A stretch of DNA of 64,000 nt, from positions 616,461-680,460 of the forward strand of contig NW_017265136.1 of NCBI RefSeq assembly GCF_001638985.1, given 5' to 3'. The notes under the pieces were generated by a model that worked only from the letters and a program-made list of their open reading frames with translations, was not told the DNA's origin and ran no database searches. The position numbers and the translations under genes were made by a program. The number at the start of each line of letters is the position of its first letter. Positions within the stretch are counted from its first letter, which is position 1. Source of the stretch: Phycomyces blakesleeanus NRRL 1555(-) (taxonomy: Eukaryota; Mucoromycota; Mucoromycetes; Mucorales; Phycomycetaceae). Shown here in pieces: positions 46,397 to 58,634 of this stretch.

Positions 46397-48439
46397 ATGT
46401 CACAAACCAAAACGGCTCGATCCAATGAATCCCTTTCCATCACCGAACAAACCGACCATCTCAAGGCTTCATCAAAATCAAAATGTGTGTTTCTTTCTTA
46501 ATCACCCTTTAGAATATATTACTGTCATTAAATACTAATCAACTGTCTTTATTACTATTATAATGATTATATTTATTATAATCAATATCATTATCATTAT
46601 GAAATTTCTGCTTGTTTCTTTTTTTAAAAATAATAATTACGTATCCATATATATATATATATATATGAAAATCATTTAGCTAAGCAGCATGTCGACCCAG
46701 AGTATGTAAAGTCCCCACTCTCGCCTACCGAGTCGGACCGGCCGGCATCACGCGCATCATTGAAACAATCGTTTGGTTCAAAAAGCGGCTTCCTTTCACT
46801 TTTGCTGTGCTGTACTGTCGGGGCTGGCTCATTCCTCGACAACGGTGACAAACCCTCGGTCTTGAACCTCAAAAAGAATAATAATAATCGAAAGGTTGAA
46901 AAGGCGATAATCGTACCTGAAAACAATTCGTCTACTTTAACCTCCACCATTTCTTCTAAACTTAATTTAAATTCAAATCCCAATTCTTCTACTACTGCTG
47001 CTGCTGCTGTCGCTGCTGCCACCTCTTCTCCTCACCACCCCACACCAGCAACAGCAACAATAACGGTTCCTGCTTCTGCCAATGCTTCTTCTACTACTCC
47101 AGTTAAAGTTGCTGTTGCTGATCTACCAAGGATTATCACTCAACCAGCTCCCCATGATGATTTGGTTAACCAACAAGATTCTACTGAACCAATTTCGGCC
47201 GAGACACCATTGTCACCACCCCTGCAATCTCCCGAGGTAAGGAACAAGAAAGAGTATATACATTCCTGCATATACTTTGATTTGATTTTAATTTTCGGAT
47301 TATTATTATTATTATCTTTTGTGGTTTGATATTTTCCAATATATATGTATATATATTATAATTTGTGATTAATTTTTGTATTATATTATATATCTATATA
47401 TCTGATGAGCATTTAGACTTCTACTTGGTTGCTGCCTCCTTTGACAGTGGCTGATCAAACCAAGAAGTGCCTTGTACTTGATTTAGACGAAACATTGGTT
47501 CACAGTTCATTCAAGGTAATAAACAACAAATAAGAAAAAAAAGAAGAAAAAAAAAAGGGTAATTTCGTTGGACAATTCCCTAATATAATTTCAGAAATAA
47601 TACTTACACAATCCACAAACATACACGTACACGTACACGTACACATACACGTACAAAACACACGCACACACAACATATATATATATATTTATGTTTAAAG
47701 GTCATTCCCAACCCAGACTTTGTTGTACCTGTCGAGATTGATAATCAGTTCCACAATGTGTATGTGCTCAAACGACCCGGTGTAGATGAGTTTATGCGCC
47801 GAATGGGAGAAATATACGAGATCGTTGTCTTTACTGCTAGTTTGTCAAAGGTAATATATATTTATATTTATATAAACTAAAATTGAAATCTCTAAATCTC
47901 TAAATCTCTAAAATTCTCTTAGTACGCTGATCCCGTTCTTGATATTCTCGACATTCACAAGGTCGTAACTCATCGACTGTTCAGAGAATCTTGCTTTAAC
48001 CACAGGGGTACTTATGTCAAGGTAAATATCATATCATATTATATACCATATCATATTATATTATATTATATACATTCTGTATTGTATTATATAAGGGTAT
48101 TCTCTTTTGTAAGCATATATTCTAATAAAATTCAAAAATTCAAAAAACTCAAAAATTCAACAAAAATTCAAAAATCCAAAATTCAAAAATTTCAAAAATT
48201 TCAAAAAAAAAAAAAAGGATTTGTCCCAGTTGGGTAGAGATTTGGAAAGCACAATGATCCTTGATAATTCGCCTGCCAGCTATATCTTCCACAATGCCAA
48301 TGCTGTGCCTGTATCAACATGGTTTAATGATCCTCACGACACAGAATTGACTGATCTGGTCGCCTTTTTAGAGGATTTGACAAGTGTTCAGGATGTAACT
48401 CTGGTGCTGGATAGTACAGTAGAACCGATTTCTGTTTAA
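46397..48439 (+). CDS. CTD small phosphatase-like protein (Psr1/Psr2, SCP family)
   Basis: A 404-residue protein Ser/Thr phosphatase. Six exons: 46397-46484, 46680-47236, 47417-47515, 47701-47850, 47923-48021, 48218-48439. The N-terminal half is disordered with Asn, Ala, Thr and Pro runs and carries a Cys pair in [15 protein letters not shown] that could be a lipid-anchoring site. The catalytic HAD domain starts at about residue 230: [15 protein letters not shown] has the D-x-D-x-T/V signature, then [54 protein letters not shown] and the MILDNSP block. In yeast the Psr1/Psr2 pair is at the plasma membrane and acts in sodium and general stress response. The gene just downstream starts only about 400 bp away on the same strand. 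Confidence 0.92.
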
Positions 48440-48833
48440 ATTACCATAATTTACTCGCTACTCTACTATCACCACCACCATCAACTACCACCAACTACCA
48501 CTACCACCACTACTACTACTATTACTATTACTACTATTTTCACTCTTTTTCTATTTCTATTTTTTTATTGTTATTCTTTTTTTATATCTCTCTTTATTAT
48601 GTTAGCATACCCCTCTACCCCTCAAACAAATAGCTGTTAGTCTTGTTCCCTTTTTTTTTATGCTACTACAAAGTTTCCATCCTCCCATTGGGCAGCCAAA
48701 CAGTCACAAATAATCAAACCCCGCAAAAAGAAGTTACTTTGAGTCTAAACTGCTTTATCTTTCCCTCCTCCTTTTACAATCTTTCTCTTTCGCTTTCACT
48801 CTCTCTTTATTTATATTTTCTTACATTACTGTC
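48440..48833. other. Short spacer before the lactate dehydrogenase gene
   Basis: CCA/ACT repeats after the stop (about 48467-48530) and T-rich DNA. It must hold both the terminator of the phosphatase gene and the promoter of the next gene. Confidence 0.5.
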
Positions 48834-51058
48834 ATGTTCATCACTCACGAACAAGTAGCTACCCATAATTCAAAGGGTTGGTATTCAGTAGCATTTACTT
48901 TAGAAGAGAAGATGTGTACAAAACCTATATCTTTGATTTAAACATACAAAGATACATAATATCTATTGTGTTATTTTTATTTAATTATCTAAATATATAA
49001 ATATCTAAATATCTAAACATTTATAAATGTGTGTATATATGTATATATATGTAGATGATCTATGGGTTATTCTGCATGGAAAGGTGTATGATTTGACATA
49101 TTTCTTGCCTGAACATCCTGGAGGACAAAAGATTATTCTCAAGTATGCTGGCAAAGATGCCACTTCAGCATTTGAACCCATTCATCCTATCGATATCATT
49201 ACTCGACTTTTGCCTGCCGAAGTGTGCATGGGATCCATTGACCCTGCTGCCCTGAAGGGCGCAACTAAGGAAGAGTCTGAGGAAGACAAGTTGATTAGAA
49301 TTGCCCGAGAAAAAATGCCCCGTTTAGAAGAGATGTACAACTCTTTTGATTTTGAAAGTAAGTTGTACTCTGGTGTATTATTTTGTGGATTTATATATTT
49401 AGAAATAATGAAATAAACGTAGAGATAGAAAAATCATTTGTCTTTATCTCTTACCCCATTCCCGTGTTCATTTGTCTCACATGTTTGACTTTTTTTCTTT
49501 TTTCTCACTATTCCTTTTATAGGCGTGGCAAAGAGAGTTATGAAACCCGATGCCTGGGCTTATTATTCTTCCGGTGCGGACGATGAGATCTCCATGCGTG
49601 AGAACCACAACGCATTCCATCGCATCTGGCTGCGTCCTCGTGTGATGGTAGACGTCAAGCATGTTGATATGAGCACCACTATGCTCGGCTGCCCGGCCTC
49701 GTTTCCTCTCTATATCACTGCCACCGCCTTGGGAAAGCTCGGCCATCCAGAGGGTGAGAAGGTCTTGACGAGAGCAGCCGGAAAGACCGGTATTATCCAG
49801 ATGATTCCCACACTTGCATCCTGCTCTTTTGACGAAATGGTCGATGCCAGACTTGATAAGCAGAACCAATGGTTGCAGCTCTATGTCAACGAAGATCGTA
49901 ATATCACCAAGCATCTTGTCCAACATGCCGAGGCTCGCGGAATCAAGGGCTTGTTCATTACTGCTGATGCCCCTCAACTGGGTAAAGTTAATTGCGATTA
50001 TAGGAGAAAGAAAAAAAACAAAATAGCGGGGTAAAAAGATCCTTTTCCGTGCGTGAGAATTGGTGGTGGTAATTCAATTCATTTTTTAAAAAAAAACAAG
50101 TGAATGAATGAATCAATCAAAAAGACTCATCGTATAGATCAAGATTTTTTTTTTAAAAAATTATAATTTGATTATAATTTAATTACATGTATATTAATTG
50201 AAATTCTAATCAAATATTATGATTTTTTTTTGTGTGTGTAGGTCGTAGAGAAAAGGATATGCGCCAAAAGTATGCCAACGAAGCACCCGATGAGATTACT
50301 CGGTCTGAGATGTCGATGACTCGAAATGAAGGTGCCGCTAGAGCCATCAGTACATTTATTGATCCAGCTTTGAACTGGAGTGATATTCCTTGGTTTCAGA
50401 GTATCACAAAGATGCCAATTCTTATCAAGGGTGTACAATGTGCCGAGGATGCTGTCTTGGCTGCCAAATATGGCTGTCAGGGTGTCGTTCTGTCCAACCA
50501 CGGTGGTCGTCAGCTTGATTTCGCACCCTCTTCGATCGAAATCTTGGCCGAGGTCATGGAGACATTGAAGCGTGAAGGTCTGGACAAGAACTTTGAGGTC
50601 TACATTGATGGTGGTATCCGCCGTGGATCTGATATCTTTAAAGCCATTGCACTCGGTGCCAAAGGTGTTGGAATCGGTCGTCCTGCTCTCGTAAGTTTCT
50701 CAAAAAAATCTTTTAAAAAAACAGTTTGCTTACATAAACATTTTTTTTCTTTGGTTCTAGTTTGCCATGTCTTCTTATGGTGATGCTGGTGTCGAACGTT
50801 TGATCAGCCTCTTCCAGGTAAAATATATAGTACTACAAACAAACAAGCACACAAACAAATATATTCATTACTTATGTATAGAATGAACTGGAGATGTGTA
50901 TGCGTCTCATGGGTACACCCACTATCAAGGATATTAAGCCTGAAATGGTTGATATCCGTAACATCAAGGACCACTTTGTAGCAAACCCAACAGATTACCT
51001 TGCTGCTGGTGCCTACGAAAGAATGCAACCCAGAGGTGGCATTATATCCAAGCTTTAA
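48834..51058 (+). CDS. Flavocytochrome b2-type L-lactate dehydrogenase (cytochrome b5 + FMN domain)
   Basis: A 495-residue enzyme that oxidises L-lactate (or a related 2-hydroxy acid) to the keto acid and passes electrons to heme. Exons: 48834-48876, 49055-49357, 49523-49981, 50242-50690, 50761-50817, 50882-51058. Residues 1-80 form a cytochrome b5 domain with heme ligands His35 (FLPEHPGG) and His58 (FEPIHP), spaced by 23 as in yeast CYB2. The FMN domain shows SSGADDE, the MIPTLAS block, TADAPQLGRREKDMRQK, LIKGV, the active-site VLSNHGGRQLDFAPSS and YIDGGIRRGSDIFKA and GIGRP. Yeast CYB2 has an 80-residue presequence; here the b5 domain starts at residue 2. This could make the enzyme cytosolic or mean that a 5' exon was missed. 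Intron 1 has a weak donor, GTTGGT. Confidence 0.92.
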
Positions 51059-51815
51059 AAAATTATTATTACTATTATTATTTTAATGCTATATACATAT
51101 ATACATATATACACACACATTCATATATATATTTTCCTTTGTTAGTTTCAAATATTATTTTAAAAATTAAAAAATAAAAAATAAAAATAAAGCAAAATGT
51201 ATAAAATATAACAGCCCTTAGGTGTCTTGGATAGGTATAGATTATTATGTATTTTATTGTATTTTATTGCAGTTAAATCTATCTGTTGTATATGTAATCT
51301 ATACACATATATACAAGAAATGTCAACCGAATTATTGACCATTTTGTTTTCATTTTTACATGTGTAGATTTGTATATATAATTTCCCCACATTTGAGATC
51401 TATAGATTTATGAATTGTATATTGCATTGTTTGACGTCATCTTCTACTGCACTCTTTTTTCTATATATTCAATTTACTTTGACTTTCATTTAAGGCTTCC
51501 AACAAGTAGCCAAATTTTCACAACTCCGCACTCAATTTACGATTTATATATATTTTTTGATATTTTGATATTTCATATATGATTTTTTTTTAAAAAAATA
51601 AAATAAATAAATAAATAAATAATACATATATATTTTTATTTTTATTTCTTAATCGAGAATTAACCAATTATTATTCTCACGATTTTTCAATATTCTTGCA
51701 CCTTTATTTATTTATTTTACCCCCTTATCAAAACCTTTGTTCGCGTGTTCCCCCCCTCTTCCTTTTTTTTTGATAAATATATACACGTACATATATATAT
51801 TATTGACTTTTAGTA
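51059..51815. other. AT-rich spacer and promoter of the forkhead gene
   Basis: A/T-rich with a T-run/A-run palindrome at 51583-51598, AAATA repeats and a TA-rich stretch shortly before the ATG. No gene seen. Confidence 0.5.
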
Positions 51816-54035
51816 ATGTCAAACGAGATTCCTTTGATAGCTACAAAAGACAACAGAAGCAATAACACAAACAGAGATAAAACAACAAAGCCACAAACAC
51901 AAACACAAACACAACCACAACCACGACCACATCCACGTCCACGAAGAGAAAACTTTCCACATGTATTCAATGATAATCAGACATTCGCCAAACTCGAAGA
52001 AGGAAATGGACTGTGTCACTATATTCGTACACTCAAAATAACTCTCGGGCGCAAGTCTGGGCAACCTGGTCAAGTTGACATTCCACTCGGCAACACTAAA
52101 TCAGTCTCACGTCAGCATGCTCAAATGAATTACAATCTCGAAACCAAAATGTTTGAAATGACAGTTTTTGGAAAAAATGGAGTCTTGGTTAACGATAGCT
52201 TTATTGACAAAAACTCAACAGTTCCTCTTAAAAACGGGTAAAAAATTATTATTATTAAAAAAAAAAAGGTTAAAGGGGTGTTTTTAAGATGTTCTTGTAT
52301 TTGAAACTAGTAATTTATTGATTTATTTTCTAAAAAAATAAATAACAATCTTATTAGTGCAAGAATCCAAATCGCAGACAGCAGTTTTATATTCCTTTTA
52401 CCGCGTGAAGAAAAAAATGAAATCAAAGAAGAAAAAGAAGTATATGAAATTGAAGAAGACGAGCTTGATGAAATCGAAGAAGATGAGCTTGATGAAATTG
52501 AAGAAGATGAGCTTGACGAAATCGAAGAAGATGAGCTTGACGAAATCGAAGAAGATGAGCTTGATGAAATCGAGGAAGATGAAATCGATGAAACGGAAGA
52601 TGCTTTAAATTATCAGAATAATTATAAAACATTTTACGGAAACTCTACTGCTAACTCTGGTGCTATTGCTACTTTTGGTGCTATTTCTGGTGTTGGTGCT
52701 AGTGCTTATGCTTATACTGCTCCTCCTCCTACTGCTGCTGCTGCTACCACTACCACCAATATCACTACCACTACCAGTACCACAGCAGCAACAGGTTCCT
52801 TGGTACCAATTGCGCCAAGGGTCGAGAAGCCCCAACAAACCATTAGATTTATTCACCCCGGTCCTCCCTCACAACCACCCAAACCTAGGATTGGCAAACC
52901 TTCTTACTCGTACGCCTCCCTTATTTCCCAAGCTATCGGGTCAACACCCTATAGAAGAATGACACTACACGGTATCTACACTTTTATCTCGACCAATTAT
53001 CCTTATTACCAAATGAACTCCAACGGTTGGCAGGTAAATATATATATAGCAGTATTTTTTGCTTTGTTTTTTTTTCTTTGAACAAAATATAATAATAATA
53101 CGTGCTTTAAATTACCCTCCTCCCTCTTCATAAACCATAAACTCTTTATTGATCCGCTTAATTGGCATTAATAGAACTCTATAAGACACAATTTGTCTCT
53201 TAACAAGGCATTTATAAAAGTACCTAGATGTGATGCCGAGCCTGGCAAGGGTGCATACTGGACAATTGATACAAATGCAGAGAAGCAATTCTCTAATGGA
53301 ATTTATCATCGCAATCGACGCCCAATGGGACGAGCTGGAGGTGTTTTCATTGGAAGTGTGTATCAAAGGCGACTCTCAAATGAAAGCGCAATGATACAGA
53401 TGCATTCTGAACAAAACAATCTATTAACTCCACCGCCACCGCCACCACCACCGCCACCACCACCATCGCCGCCGCCGCCACCACCACCACAAACGCCAGA
53501 GGTGGAAGGAGTAGGAGGACCACCACCTATATATGATACCTGCGCAGATACCCCAAAACCATGGCTAGTGCAAGGCCCAACGTCACACATATATCCTCAA
53601 TCTCATTCAAACCCACATTCACATTCACACCCATATTCATTTCCACCTTCGCCCACAGCTCCAAACACAAACTCAAACACAAACCATGCCCAAGCCCAAA
53701 CTCAAAACCTACATCTTCAACCATATGTGCAACCATCCCAACATCCCCACCCTCACCCTCACCCTCACCTTCAACAACATCCTCAGCTACATCTTCAGTC
53801 GCTACTACATCCCGCACAACCCATGACACCTCATTTACAGCTTCGGCTTCAACTTCAAACGACAATCCGCCAATATTTGATAAACCCGGTTCAATTTCCC
53901 TTGCCGCCATCTATCGCAAAACTCTTACCCCATGCTATTGCCCAACTACCCCCACAACTTGCTAGCCAACTAGGTCCGGCTTGGAGTGCCGCTCTCAGCG
54001 GAATCCACTCATCTTCAGGAACATCTCTCAAATAA
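51816..54035 (+). CDS. Forkhead transcription factor with FHA domain
   Basis: A 652-residue nuclear regulator with the layout of fungal Fkh1/Fkh2. Exons: 51816-52237, 52358-53033, 53175-54035. After a Gln/Pro/Arg-rich start, an FHA domain (about residues 45-150) has [14 protein letters not shown] and FGKNGVLVN, the conserved phosphothreonine-binding residues. A Glu/Asp-rich repeat region (about 165-220) made of EIEEDELD units separates it from the forkhead winged helix (about 320-400): [29 protein letters not shown] and [13 protein letters not shown] with the recognition helix. The second intron splits the recognition region just before NSIRHNLS. The C-terminus is Pro/His/Gln-rich with a polyproline run. 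Fkh proteins drive periodic cell-cycle expression; target genes are not deducible. Confidence 0.93.
52443..52595 (+). repeat. 24-bp coding tandem repeat (EIEEDELD)
   Basis: About six units of 24 bp coding for EIEEDELD sit between the FHA and forkhead domains. Units differ mostly at third positions (GAT/GAC, ATC/ATT), so selection appears to hold the acidic sequence. Confidence 0.88.
53430..53493 (+). repeat. CCA/CCG triplet repeat (polyproline)
   Basis: CCA and CCG codons near 53430-53493 encode a polyproline run in the C-terminal part of the forkhead protein. Confidence 0.8.
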
Positions 54036-54165
54036 ATCAACTGATTATTATTATTATTATTATTCTCTCTTTTCTTCATTATATATATGTGTGTGTGTGC
54101 GTTAAGAACAAGTAAAGAAAAGAATAAAAAGAATAAATAAATTATAATTTATTTTTTTTTAAAAA

Positions 54166-54201
<36 letters not shown>

Positions 54202-54248
54202 TATGTGCAAATATATATAATATTCTGCTGATAATTGTATAACAGCAT
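54036..54248. other. Short convergent intergenic region
   Basis: TTATTA run, T-run/A-run palindrome at 54162-54177 and nine ATCA units directly after it (about 54175-54202). It separates the 3' ends of the forkhead and cap methyltransferase genes. Confidence 0.6.
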
Positions 54249-56815
54249 TTATCGCAAAGGAAGGCGCCATTCTGCTAAACATTGACGACGAATAGCCTCT
54301 TGATCAAACTGCAGTGGGCGCTGACTTTTAACAGAAGAAGAAAAAGGTGCATTTAGTTAATTTTTTTTGTGTTCAAACAAGTTTGAGATGTACATATGTT
54401 AATATCTTATTATCAAAAACTTACGGGTCTTTAAGGTGAAGATCCAATTGTGTAAGAGAGTTAATCTGTTTGAGCAACATTCTAAGTAAATAAGTAAATA
54501 AGTAAAGAAGTTATTAATCTTGGTTTAATTCCTCTGTCTTTTTCTTTCTATATATCTGTAATTCAAGAAACTAACTTGAAATTTCGCATCTTGACATAAT
54601 CAAAGAATTCTTCATCCTCTGTGAGCACAGCTGCCTTGACAAAGCTCATTACTGGTTTGTGCTCCATCATGTTTTGGACTCTCATGAGAGCATTGATTAG
54701 GCCGGTTGGCTGTTGGAATCTCAGCTGTTTACAGACCAGGTATCTTTCTGAATTGGCAGGACGACTGGTTAAAGGTTTTGTGATGCAGACCATCTCAAAC
54801 AATTGGTACAGTAACCAGACCAGATCAGCCGTGAACTCCTCATTCATGTCAAAGAATTTGCACACATATGTGCCACCTTTCTTGAGACATGTAAGCATCG
54901 TTATGGCCTCACACAGCAATAAGCGCTGGGCATAATTTTCTTGGTGTTCTTCCTTTCCAGTAAAGTCAAAACCCTACATTTTTTTTAAATATACATATAT
55001 ATATATTACTAATAATAGTAGTACTTACACCATCAGCGACAACTAAATCAACACCTTGATTGCTTGTTTCGCTCATGATTTTTGATCCAAATCCAAGAAT
55101 ATTTGCTTCGTGATAAAGATTACCTAAGAATTGGATATCAAAGTTAATACCCATATCAACAACAATTTGATGTAACAAAAAACTCCTTGTTTTATATATT
55201 AGCAAAGATTCATGAATCTTTTTTTATTTATTCACCTGAACCATCAGGTCCGTCAATAATCGTAAAGTTCAAAGGGGCATCGGAACGGAATTTTCCAGTT
55301 TGCCAATTTAATTCATCTGTTTCGTCTGGCATCTTGAGGGTTATGCCGTAACCATGAGCATTACCGCCACCACTGCAAACTCTCCACAGCAGATATTCTG
55401 ATAATAATTTTTTTAGGAGATAAGTATATGCTCATCTTGAAGTATTTCTTTTTCTGTCTCTTTTCTTTTTATTTTGTATACATATTTATATATATTATTC
55501 ATTTATAAAACCGTACCTGTAAATCCACCAGGTCCTCCACACAAATCAGCAAACACTAAAGGCTATAAAAATAATAATAAACATTTTATTATTATTATTA
55601 TTTTGTATTATTATTAAAATGTTTAATGTATAAATTTGTTTGAAAAAGAAAAGAAAAAAAGCTAGAAAATACACACACATATATATATATATATATACAT
55701 TGCTAATGATTCATGCATTTATTTATTTTACCTTGTTATCTGAGGTTGAGCTCAACGAAAATGTAGCGTCCAGTGCTGCTAGTTTTGTAGCTGCTCTGTT
55801 CATAAATATCGATTTTCCAATAGATTCAAAAGGATTGCTTCTTGCTCTGGCTGTGGACCTTGGTTCTGCAGGAGCTTGACGGATAGTTTCCTATTTTATT
55901 TTAAGTAATGTTAATTAATTTTAGTTTCATAAATGTCAAAACAAATTAAATTATAGCAATGTTTCTTACACGCAAAGCGTTGGCTTTCTGGATCAATTCG
56001 GCAGAACTAATAAAGTCATCATCCTTTATATATATATAACCAATATTTATTTATTATTATTTTTGTTGATTAAATAAATAAAACACATGAATCATATATA
56101 TATATGTATGTATGTGTATGTGTGTGTGGTTAGTAGAGTCAAGTTGTTACCTTATCTTTAATACCAGAAGCTCTAATATTGGCAGTGATTTGATCAATGC
56201 TGAGTTTCTTTGATGGATCTTCACAGACGAGAAAATCGGTACTTGTTCGTAAATCGACTTTGGCGTGCTGGGCTTTTGGCCGTTCCTCTCTTTGTCTCTG
56301 TGGCTCTTGATGTCTTGTTTCTCTAGGACGCTCTTCTCTAGGACGCTCTTCTATATGTCTTTCATTTCTGTATTGGTCTCGTGGAGGATAACCGCTGCTG
56401 CTGTTATGGCTAGGTCTGAAAGAAGATGGGTTTGCTTGATTTGGTATTGTTTGTCCTCCTGAGTTATAAGACTGTCTCTGTTGTTGAGGATAAGGATGAT
56501 ATGATTCTTGTCTGTGGGATGGTCGTTGAGTTGCTGGGTTCCAACCGCTTAAATTTTCATCTCTACGTCTTCCTTGCTGATGTTGCTGATACTGCTGTTG
56601 GTGATGGTGGGGTCGATCATGTGAATCCTGTCGACGATCACGTAGCGATGGTGGGGGGATTCCAGAATTTAAGCGAGTGCGTGCATAACTTGGATCATCA
56701 TCTAATTTGACGCTGAGGGATCAATGTCTTTTGTCTCTCAATATATATATACGTATATATCCATGTAAGGGAATATGCATGGATTACCTGTGTACAGGTC
56801 CTTTTGTAATGGCAT
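54249..56815 (-). CDS. Cap-specific mRNA 2'-O-methyltransferase, CMTR1-like
   Basis: A 542-residue enzyme that should methylate the ribose of the first transcribed nucleotide of capped mRNA, in the nucleus. Ten minus-strand exons: 56796-56815, 56151-56712, 55970-56023, 55732-55890, 55517-55562, 55236-55397, 55029-55123, 54576-54973, 54425-54481, 54249-54324. The first 190 residues are disordered, Arg/Gln/His-rich. The RrmJ/FtsJ domain shows all four catalytic residues: Lys in NRAATKLAALD, Asp in VVADGGFDFTG, Lys in GGTYVCKFFD and Glu in NSERYLVCK. The SAM-binding loop is DLCGGPGGFTEYLL. It lacks the G-patch, guanylyltransferase-like and WW parts of the human protein. The first exon is the least sure: it needs donor GTACAC, although a stronger out-of-frame donor lies 8 bp further. 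Confidence 0.88.
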
Positions 56816-57086
56816 TTTATTTTATTTTTACTTCTTTTTTTAAAGAAAAGAAACTGCTATTACTATACACAAATATCTGTGCGTATTTTTGTATTATATA
56901 TATAATGTATATCTAAAATACGTTTTCTATATTAAAGGGAGGGGGTTTTTTTGGAGAAAAGTAGTGAAAGATCGCGTTCACAGTCACAAATAAAAAAGAG
57001 GGGGGTGGAGCGGGAAAGGGAGGAGGGAGTATTTCCAAAAAGGACTAGAATATGAATTTGGAAACGGATGCTTTAATGTTTGAGAG
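56816..57086. promoter_or_regulatory. Bidirectional promoter region
   Basis: Only 271 bp separate the divergent start codons of the cap methyltransferase (minus) and the Vma12-like gene (plus). It has TA-rich DNA in the left half (about 56896-56906) and a G-rich stretch (about 56937-57030) in the right half. Shared control is likely but not proven. Confidence 0.6.
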
Positions 57087-58197
57087 ATGCAATTGACATT
57101 GACAACACGTATACAAGACGCCCTGCGATTAGCGCTCGCAGATCCTTCGTTCAATATACGATCCAAAGAAGAAGCCAAAAGTGCTGTAGACGCTTCATTG
57201 GATGTGACCATGGGAATTTCATTTACATTACTGCAGGAACTAGCTCAATTCTTGTCGCACACCAAGGATTCAAATGGCAAGTACAAGTAATTGTCATAAC
57301 TTTCACAATTCTTTTTGTTTTGTTTCTGTTTTTGGATATTTAGTGGTACTTTTATATTGTTCATACTAATATTATTTTGTGCATATACATATATAGGTCG
57401 TATATGGCTTCATGAACTTATTCAGGGAGCTGGTGTCTACCATGAACCAAAACCAGTCGAACCAAAGGTAATGAGAAGAATGCGAAGAGAAGACAACTAC
57501 AGGCACAATTGTAGCTGGAACTGTGCTTGTAAATGAATATATCTATATAGCTATATTTCTTTTTCTTTTTTTTTAACCCGATTTCACTTTAAAATAAATA
57601 AATAAAGGATCTTGTCTTCCAAGCTTATCTTGAGCAATTACGAAAAGATCAAGCTGAGCGGGAATATGCTCGAATGGTATCTTCTGTTGTCACATCCGAA
57701 CAAGACAAAAACATGTTCCGGATACGGCCAGATGAACTTAAAGAGGTCAAGGGGCACGTAACAACCATTGTAAATATTGCTTTCTCCATGGTTGCAGTTT
57801 ATGTTGCAGTGTTTGTAGCTTCAAAAACAATGACAGAAGATCTTGGTGTGGTAAGTTTTCTTCTTCTTCTTCTTCTTCTTCTTCTTCTTCTTTTAGTATA
57901 TCATTTATATCAACCAATTAAATAAGTAAATATCATGAGTGGTGTGGATGGTATATTTTTATTAAAATAAGAAAAATAAAAAGAGTTAAAAGGTGCTGAT
58001 TTTTATTATTATTATTATTTTAGCGTGTACTTCTTTCTTTTGCTGGTGCTATTGGAATTGGTGCAGTAGAGACAATACTGTATGTACGGTATGCCAGTAA
58101 AGTACTCTCTCCACCCAAGAAAAAGACGATGAAAAAGAACTCTTTAAATGTTCAAAAACAGAAAACAAAAATTATAGCTAATAAAATCGATTCTTGA
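57087..58197 (+). CDS. V-ATPase assembly factor, TMEM199/Vma12-like
   Basis: A 225-residue ER membrane protein expected to help assemble the Vo sector of the vacuolar H+-ATPase. Exons: 57087-57276, 57397-57467, 57608-57850, 58024-58197. The family signature is IWLHELIQGAGVYHEPKP followed by LVFQAYLEQLRKDQAEREYA. Two membrane segments near the C-terminus are NIAFSMVAVYVAVFVAS and LLSFAGAIGIGAVETILYV, followed by a Lys-rich tail (KVLSPPKKKTMKKN) that fits ER retrieval. Intron 1 only keeps the frame if it starts with GC (G then GCAAGT), the known minor GC-AG class; with the nearby GT sites the frame is lost. Length matches the family. Confidence 0.87.
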
Positions 58198-58634
58198 AGC
58201 TTTGTGTATTTATATTATGATTTATTGTTACTATCATTTTTGACTGAAGAGTAATCTTGTTTGTTTGTTCACAATATGAATGAATAACAATGAGTATGTG
58301 CATATAATAAAGAAAGCAATAATCATAAGAGATTAATTGCTATGAATGTTGTTAATTTGATATACTTTTCATTATCAAACAAACAATCTACACTTATATC
58401 TTCTTATATGTCTGCGCATGACTTACATTTAGACTTTATATTTTTAAAACAAGCTTATGGATTACTCTTGCACAGATAACTCACGATGTAATTGTGTGCT
58501 CAAATGAGATAAGCAATAAAGGCAAGTAAGCAATTAGCTATGGAGGGAAGCTTTAAATCTTACACATACTATAGACGATTGTAATTGTGTTTCTAATTGA
58601 GATGAACAATACGGTCAAGCAAAGTGGCAATTGA
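58198..58634. other. Spacer with an imperfect 90-bp tandem duplication
   Basis: Two similar segments of about 55-60 bp, near 58484-58543 and 58574-58633, share GTAATTGTGT, GAGATAAGCAAT (GAGATGAACAAT) and TCAAGCAA-type blocks in order. They end where the R1 copy begins. No gene seen. Confidence 0.5.

Noticed and set aside
53363..53910. Minus-strand and alternate-frame ORFs over the forkhead C-terminus
   Set aside because: Shadows of Pro/His-rich codons; the forkhead frame is continuous with the DNA-binding domain.
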